Of a stretch of DNA of 64,000 nucleotides, positions 59,548 through 64,000 are shown piece after piece. Source of the stretch: Planctomycetota bacterium. GTDB lineage: Bacteria; Planctomycetota; UBA1135; GCA-002686595. The stretch is from assembly GCA_020638855.1 (NCBI GenBank), contig JACKHT010000009.1, positions 1-64,000 on the forward strand. Reading direction: 5' to 3'. The notes under the pieces were generated by a model. That model did not search any database. It saw only the letters and a program-made list of their open reading frames with translations, and was not told where the DNA came from. Made by a program: the position numbers and the translations under genes. Every line of letters begins with the position of its first letter. The stretch's first letter is position 1.

Positions 59548-61578
59548 CTACTTCGGATTGAGCGTGCTACGGGTGCCCTTCTCGCTCGGGTCGGCGAAGT
59601 ACCAACGCCGGATCGAGTAGCCCGGATCGATCGCAAAGTTTTGCACCCCCCGCAAGCGCCGGGAGATGGCGAACTTGAGCGGCACGTTGAATCCAAACAG
59701 GTAGGGCTGGATGTCGTAATACAGGCGACGATGGATTTTGTGCCAGTACTCCTGGCGCTTTTCAAAGTCCAATTCGCGCTGGCCGGCTTCGATCCACTCG
59801 TCGATTTGCGGGTCCATGACCCCCGAGTGGTTCGATCCTTCGACCTCATACTTGCCCCACTTGGAGTGCCAGACCTGCTCGGGGTCGGATTCCAAGTCGG
59901 GCACCCAGGCCAGGTTGCACGAGTCGAATTCGCGCTTTTTGAGGCGGTCGAGGAACGTGGCCCACTCGATCGGTTCCAGGTCCAGGTCGATTTCCAGGGG
60001 CTTGAGGGCTTCCCGGATGGTCAACCCCAAGGTCGACGAGGCATCGTTGCCCGAGGGGTACAGGAACTGGATCTTGAGCTCCACCCCGTCCTTGTCGCGC
60101 GTTCCGTCGCCGTTGCGGTCGTACCAACCGGCATCGTCGAGCATTTCGGCAGCGGCGTCGGGATCGTAGGGGAACGGCTCGACGGTCATGTCGTAGGCGG
60201 GTGATCCATAGGGGAACGGCCCAGTGACCTGGCGCGCGAGTCCCTTGTAGACGTTTTCCAGATAGGCCTGCGAATCAAAGGCGTAGGCAATGGCCTTGCG
60301 CACCGCCAAATCCTTCAATTGGGGCTTGTACAGGTTCCAGCCGGTGTACCCGTAGTGGCCTAGGTAACGGTAGCCCTTGTAGAACTTCGAGGTGAACTTG
60401 GGGTCCTGGGTTCGCGGGCCGAAGTAGTCGGCCGACTTCACCCGCTCAAAGTAATCCAGCTCTTCGTTCATGACGGCGTTGAAGGCCGCTTCGTCATCGG
60501 CGATGACCCGCCAGCGGATGACGTCCACGTAGCCCGCCTTGGTCGGATCAAAGTACAGGCTGTTGCCATCGGCATCGACGAAGCGCCGCGCTTCGACGTA
60601 TTGATCGGTCCATTCGCTCACCTGGTAGGGACCCAAACCAATCCACATTTTGTTGGCTTGGTTTTCGTTGATGAAGGTGCCCTGATCCTCCGGGGTGAAG
60701 TGCTCCTTGTAAGCCAAGTTGTCGGGATCGGCCAGGTTGTAGATGTGCGAGGGCAGGATGGTGAGCGAATCCCCCACCGTGCTCAGCGCAAAGGCGTACT
60801 GCATCTCGTAGAAAAAACGGATTCGGTACTGGTCGATCTTTTCGCAGCCGGTCACTTTGGTGAACTGGAAGCGTTTCTCGTCGCAATCCACGTGCTTGTT
60901 GCTGTAGATGCTCCACGAGAAGTAGACATCGTCCGTGTCGAGAAACTGGTCGGCATGGCCGCCACCCGGTTGCCAGCGGACGCCTTCGCGCAAACGGAAA
61001 TTGAAGACCGTTCCGCGCTCCAAACGCGGCGCTTCGGTTTTGGGAATCTCCACCGGTTCCTGGAGCGGATTGCCCACCGATAGCGGCGTGACGGTGTACG
61101 AATCACCATTGTCGGTGACTTGCCCATACACGGCCGGGACGGTCTCGAAGCCTTGGCTCGGCTTGCCGTCCACCAGGGCGCGCAGCCGGACCTCGGTAGT
61201 CGGGTAGCGATCCTGGGCGGCCGCATCGATCACCAGGATGTCCTCGATGACCGGCATTTCGGCGGCCAGGTCGGGGATGTACTTCGTGGTCTCCCAGTCC
61301 TGCCGCAAGAGCGTCTCGTGCAGCTCGAACAGCATCCGGTGGGTGTAGGCCGAGTTCTCGGTGACGTAGTTGGTGTGCTTGGGAAGCGAGGACAGGTGCA
61401 CGATCACCCGCCCCCCATAGCGCGGCACGGCGGGCTTGGCCCGGTCGGGGTGGAACACGTCCGCTTCGGCGGCGAGGCCACTCCCATCGGATGCCTGGAC
61501 CTCGCTCTCCTGGGCGAAGAGCGGGGAAAGGGCCAGGGGCAAGGCGGCCAAGAGCCAGGCGGCGGATCGATGCTTCAT
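59548..61578 (-). CDS. Extracellular peptide/nickel-type substrate-binding protein (family 5), 676 aa
   Basis: The signal peptide is clear (MKHRSAAWLLAALPLALSPL, cleavage at FAQ-E). The family 5 fold can be read from RGTVFNFRLREGVRWQPG at about 215 and AVRKAIAYAFDSQAYLENVY at about 435, to DIQPYLFGFNVPLKFAISRR near the end. It is about 130 residues longer than E. coli DppA, mostly in the first 200 residues. The adjacent permeases and ATPases point to a di/oligopeptide importer, although the ligand is not determined. It is transcribed away from the similar plus-strand binding protein. Confidence 0.88.
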   Translation of the reverse strand: MKHRSAAWLLAALPLALSPLFAQESEVQASDGSGLAAEADVFHPDRAKPAVPRYGGRVIVHLSSLPKHTNYVTENSAYTHRMLFELHETLLRQDWETTKYIPDLAAEMPVIEDILVIDAAAQDRYPTTEVRLRALVDGKPSQGFETVPAVYGQVTDNGDSYTVTPLSVGNPLQEPVEIPKTEAPRLERGTVFNFRLREGVRWQPGGGHADQFLDTDDVYFSWSIYSNKHVDCDEKRFQFTKVTGCEKIDQYRIRFFYEMQYAFALSTVGDSLTILPSHIYNLADPDNLAYKEHFTPEDQGTFINENQANKMWIGLGPYQVSEWTDQYVEARRFVDADGNSLYFDPTKAGYVDVIRWRVIADDEAAFNAVMNEELDYFERVKSADYFGPRTQDPKFTSKFYKGYRYLGHYGYTGWNLYKPQLKDLAVRKAIAYAFDSQAYLENVYKGLARQVTGPFPYGSPAYDMTVEPFPYDPDAAAEMLDDAGWYDRNGDGTRDKDGVELKIQFLYPSGNDASSTLGLTIREALKPLEIDLDLEPIEWATFLDRLKKREFDSCNLAWVPDLESDPEQVWHSKWGKYEVEGSNHSGVMDPQIDEWIEAGQRELDFEKRQEYWHKIHRRLYYDIQPYLFGFNVPLKFAISRRLRGVQNFAIDPGYSIRRWYFADPSEKGTRSTLNPK

Positions 61579-61829
61579 GGGGGTCGTCGTCGGGTTCGGA
61601 AGGAATCGGGTACGGTTCGGGGCGCCCGGAGGCGCGGGAGGCCACCTTCCACCTGGCTTCCCGACCCTCGATTCTAACCAAGCTCGCCGGGACTCCGTGG
61701 GGATTGGATGGAAAACGCGCTTTGCGGTGCGGATCGCACGGGGGTCGCTCACGCCCCACGCGGCTCTACGCAAACCCTTACAATCGAAGGCTTTGCGATT
61801 CCCTTACGCGGGCACTACCCTGCTTCACC
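61579..61829. promoter_or_regulatory. Divergent promoter region between two binding-protein genes
   Basis: In 251 bases it must drive both importers. A -10-like TACAAT (61779-61784, plus strand) lies about 46 bases before the plus-strand ATG. A -10-like TAGAAT (61671-61676 read on the minus strand) lies about 93 bases before the minus-strand ATG. Neither has a convincing -35 box, which could mean activator dependence. Confidence 0.45.
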
Positions 61830-63644
61830 ATGCAACGATCCGCCTTCGCACCCAAGCTCCGGGCGGCCGTGGCCGTGGGCCTCTTGGCCCTCGTGCTGCT
61901 GGGCGCCGTCGCCCTGTCGCGCGGAGCGCGCTTGGAGCCGGCCGATTTCACCTTCAACAACGGGTCCGAGGTGCAGACCCTCGATCCCGCCACGGTGACC
62001 GGGGTGCCCGAAGGCCGCGTCATCCGCTGCATCTTCGAGGGCCTGGTCATCAAGGATCCGAAGGACCTATCCCCGGTGCCGGGCATGGCCGATCGGTGGG
62101 AAGTGTCCGCGGATGGGCTGACCTACACCTTCCACATCCGCGAAGGAGCGCGCTGGACCAACGGGGATCCGGTCACCGCCGGCGATTTCCAATGGTCGAT
62201 GCTGCGCATGTTGCATCCGGCCACGGGCTCCGAATACGCCTACCAGCTGTGGTACATCCAGGGCGCCAGGGCCTTCACCACCGAGGTCTATCCGGCCGGA
62301 GATCCCCTGGCTGGGCAACCGCGCCATCCCGAGGAGTCCGTGGCCATCCGAGCCCTGGACGACCACCTGTTGGAGATCCAGCTCAACAGCCCGACTCCCT
62401 ACTTCCTCGAGTTGATGGGCTTCTATCCGGTCTTCCCGGTCAACCGACGCAACTTGGAGGAGGCCCGGCAGAAATGGCCCGACTCTTGGGAAATCGAGTG
62501 GCTCAAGCCTGAGAACATCGTCACCAACGGCCCCTGGAAATTGCTCTCCCGGCGGGTCAACGACCGCATCCGATTGGTCAAGAACCATGATTACTGGGAC
62601 GCCGACCACATCGCGTTCGAGACCATGGACGTCTTGGCCATCGAGCAGGCCAGCACAGGCGTCAACGTCTATCTGACCGGGGGCTGCGACTACGTCGACA
62701 AGGTCAACGACAACGTGGTGGCACAGTTGTTGCCGCGCGAGGACTTCAACCCCGAGCCGTACTTGGGGATCTACTTCTACCGCTTCAACACCACCAAGCC
62801 GCCCTTCGACGACAAGCGCGTGCGCCAAGCCCTGAGCTTGACCATGCCACGCGAGCTGATCTGCGAGCAAGTCACCAAGATGGGCCAAGTGCCCGCCTAT
62901 TCGCTCGTGCCGCCCATGGCGATCGACTACCACTCGCCCGAAGCCGACCGAGGATCGCAAACCGGCACGCCCGAGGAACGCATGGCGGCCAACATCGCCA
63001 AGGCCCAAAAGCTGCTCGCCGAAGCGGGTTACGGCCCCGGCGGCAAGGAGTTCCCCCCCTTCGACATCCATTACAACACCCTCGAAGCCCACAAGAAGAT
63101 CGCCGAGACGATCATGGATACGTGGAAGCGCAACTTGAACCTCAACGTCAAGCTGCGCAACGAGGAGTGGAAGGTGTACCTCGACACCCAGAGCAACCTG
63201 CGCTACGACCTTTCGCGCTCGGCGTGGATTGGGGACTACATGGACCCCAACACCTTCGTGGATTTGTTCCTGGATGGCGGCGAAAACAACAAAACCGGTT
63301 GGGGCAACGCCGAATTCGACCGCCTGGTAAAGGGAGCCGTGACCGAGCTCGATCCAGTGGAGCGCCTGCGCATGCTCGAGCGCGCCGAGGCGATCCTAAT
63401 GGACGAGCTGCCGATCATCCCAATCTACTTCTACGTCAACCAGAACATCGTGGCGCCGCGCCTAGGTGGTTTCTTCAACAACCCCGAAGACGAGCACTTC
63501 CCCAAATTCTGGTACTGGATGGATGACGCCGAATTGGCCGCCAAGCGAGCCAACCTGCCCAAGGACGTCGAAATCGTCGACCCCCACGGTCCGCCGGAAG
63601 GGCTGTACTCCCCCGCCGCCCAGCGCGAACGCCAAAACCCATGA
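61830..63644 (+). CDS. Oligopeptide-type substrate-binding protein (family 5), 604 aa
   Basis: The N-terminal helix (AAVAVGLLALVLLGAVALSR, about 11-30) is a signal or anchor; no lipobox is seen. The fold signature is present: NNGSEVQTLDPATVTGVPEG, YTFHIREGARWTNGDPVTAG and KRVRQALSLTMPRELICEQV, ending with ELPIIPIYFYVNQNIV. These are OppA-type features, and the length is close to OppA. Its stop overlaps the next ATG (ATGA), so it is coupled to the permease that follows. It is only distantly similar to the minus-strand binding protein. Confidence 0.9.
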   Translation: MQRSAFAPKLRAAVAVGLLALVLLGAVALSRGARLEPADFTFNNGSEVQTLDPATVTGVPEGRVIRCIFEGLVIKDPKDLSPVPGMADRWEVSADGLTYTFHIREGARWTNGDPVTAGDFQWSMLRMLHPATGSEYAYQLWYIQGARAFTTEVYPAGDPLAGQPRHPEESVAIRALDDHLLEIQLNSPTPYFLELMGFYPVFPVNRRNLEEARQKWPDSWEIEWLKPENIVTNGPWKLLSRRVNDRIRLVKNHDYWDADHIAFETMDVLAIEQASTGVNVYLTGGCDYVDKVNDNVVAQLLPREDFNPEPYLGIYFYRFNTTKPPFDDKRVRQALSLTMPRELICEQVTKMGQVPAYSLVPPMAIDYHSPEADRGSQTGTPEERMAANIAKAQKLLAEAGYGPGGKEFPPFDIHYNTLEAHKKIAETIMDTWKRNLNLNVKLRNEEWKVYLDTQSNLRYDLSRSAWIGDYMDPNTFVDLFLDGGENNKTGWGNAEFDRLVKGAVTELDPVERLRMLERAEAILMDELPIIPIYFYVNQNIVAPRLGGFFNNPEDEHFPKFWYWMDDAELAAKRANLPKDVEIVDPHGPPEGLYSPAAQRERQNP

Positions 63645-64000
63645 TCCCCTTCCTGCTCCGACGGCTGTTGTGGTTCGGGATCACCCTGTTCGTGGTGGCC
63701 TCGGTTTCGTTCTTCTTGATGCACAAGGTCAAGGGCGGCCCGTTCGACAACGAGCGTGCGCTGGACCCCGCGATCGAGGCCAACATCAAGGCCCGCTACC
63801 ACCTGGACTGGCCGCTGTACAAGCAATTCGCCCAGTACATGGGCCCCTTCAACCTCGACGAGCGCGGGCTGTTTGGCTCGGGCCCCGAGAAGGGGACGGT
63901 CCAGTTCACGGGCGTGCTGACCGGTGACTTCGGCCCGTCGTTCCGCTACCGCGATTTCACGGTCAACGACATCATCGCCCAGTCCTTGCCGATTTCCGCG
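63641..64000 (+). CDS. Oligopeptide ABC importer permease OppB-like (partial, cut by right edge)
   Basis: The first 120 codons are visible. MIPFLLRRLLWFGITLFVVA is the typical first helix of OppB permeases, followed by SFFLMHKVKGGPFDNERALD, a strong match to the OppB G-P-F-D signature. The loop after it contains TGDFGPSFRYRDFTVNDII, also family-typical. The gene continues beyond base 64000. Its start overlaps the binding-protein stop. Confidence 0.92.
   Translation, partial: MIPFLLRRLLWFGITLFVVASVSFFLMHKVKGGPFDNERALDPAIEANIKARYHLDWPLYKQFAQYMGPFNLDERGLFGSGPEKGTVQFTGVLTGDFGPSFRYRDFTVNDIIAQSLPISA

Overview
The window reads as chromosomal DNA of a high-GC, Gram-negative-type bacterium, most likely a planctomycete. 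The best single clue is a 69-residue small basic protein (16448-16657) that looks like the PVC-superphylum signature family. It is supported by many lipoproteins and signal peptides, TPR/HEAT repeat proteins, secretin-like proteins, and an alternative complex III plus caa3 oxidase cluster. Coding density is high and same-strand genes often overlap as ATGA, GTGA or ATGAGTAA. I see no tRNA, rRNA, CRISPR array, insertion sequence or prophage. || Layout. (1) 1-5.7 kb: mraZ, the usual first gene of the division and cell-wall cluster, runs off the left edge on the minus strand. Diverging from it are a large secreted esterase, a small lipoprotein and a secreted HEAT protein. The spacers here carry short tandem repeats. 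(2) 5.7-13.1 kb, minus strand: an apparent operon of four glycosyltransferases with an SRPBCC protein, a HEAT lipoprotein and a zinc-ribbon protein, probably for an envelope polysaccharide or glycolipid. (3) 13.5-19.4 kb, minus: a lipoprotein, der (ribosome assembly GTPase), a queE-like radical SAM gene, the small basic protein, a membrane-anchored SPOR-like protein and a TPR lipoprotein. A type-4 uracil-DNA glycosylase diverges at 19.5 kb. (4) 21.0-33.1 kb, plus: the most interesting block. Two paralogous TPR-secretin lipoproteins bracket two exported TPR proteins, one ExbB/TolQ proton-channel protein and two ExbD/TolR proteins. No secretion ATPase or pseudopilin gene accompanies them. I infer a proton-motive-force-driven trans-envelope machine. 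Each secretin gene has a sigma-70-like promoter upstream, and the block ends at a strong intrinsic terminator. A HAD hydrolase follows. (5) 34.2-40.2 kb, minus: a CusA-like metal efflux tripartite system (outer membrane channel, adaptor, RND pump) with a DUF3240 protein. (6) 40.3-53.7 kb, minus: a respiratory supercluster. Alternative complex III (ActA, B, C, a D-E fusion, F), a small membrane protein, a Sco copper chaperone and an A2-type caa3 oxidase (subunits II with fused cytochrome c, I, III, IV) are followed by an extra subunit III-like protein. Quinol oxidation, electron transfer, oxygen reduction and copper delivery are thus encoded together, upstream of the metal efflux genes. (7) 53.9-64.0 kb: two divergent peptide/nickel-type ABC importers. 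The minus-strand one is complete (binding protein, two permeases with large extracytoplasmic insertions, two ATPases). The plus-strand one (binding protein, permease) is cut by the right edge. || Family calls rest on motifs, length and gene order read by eye, without database searches. Several start codons (TTG or GTG) are judgement calls and are flagged.
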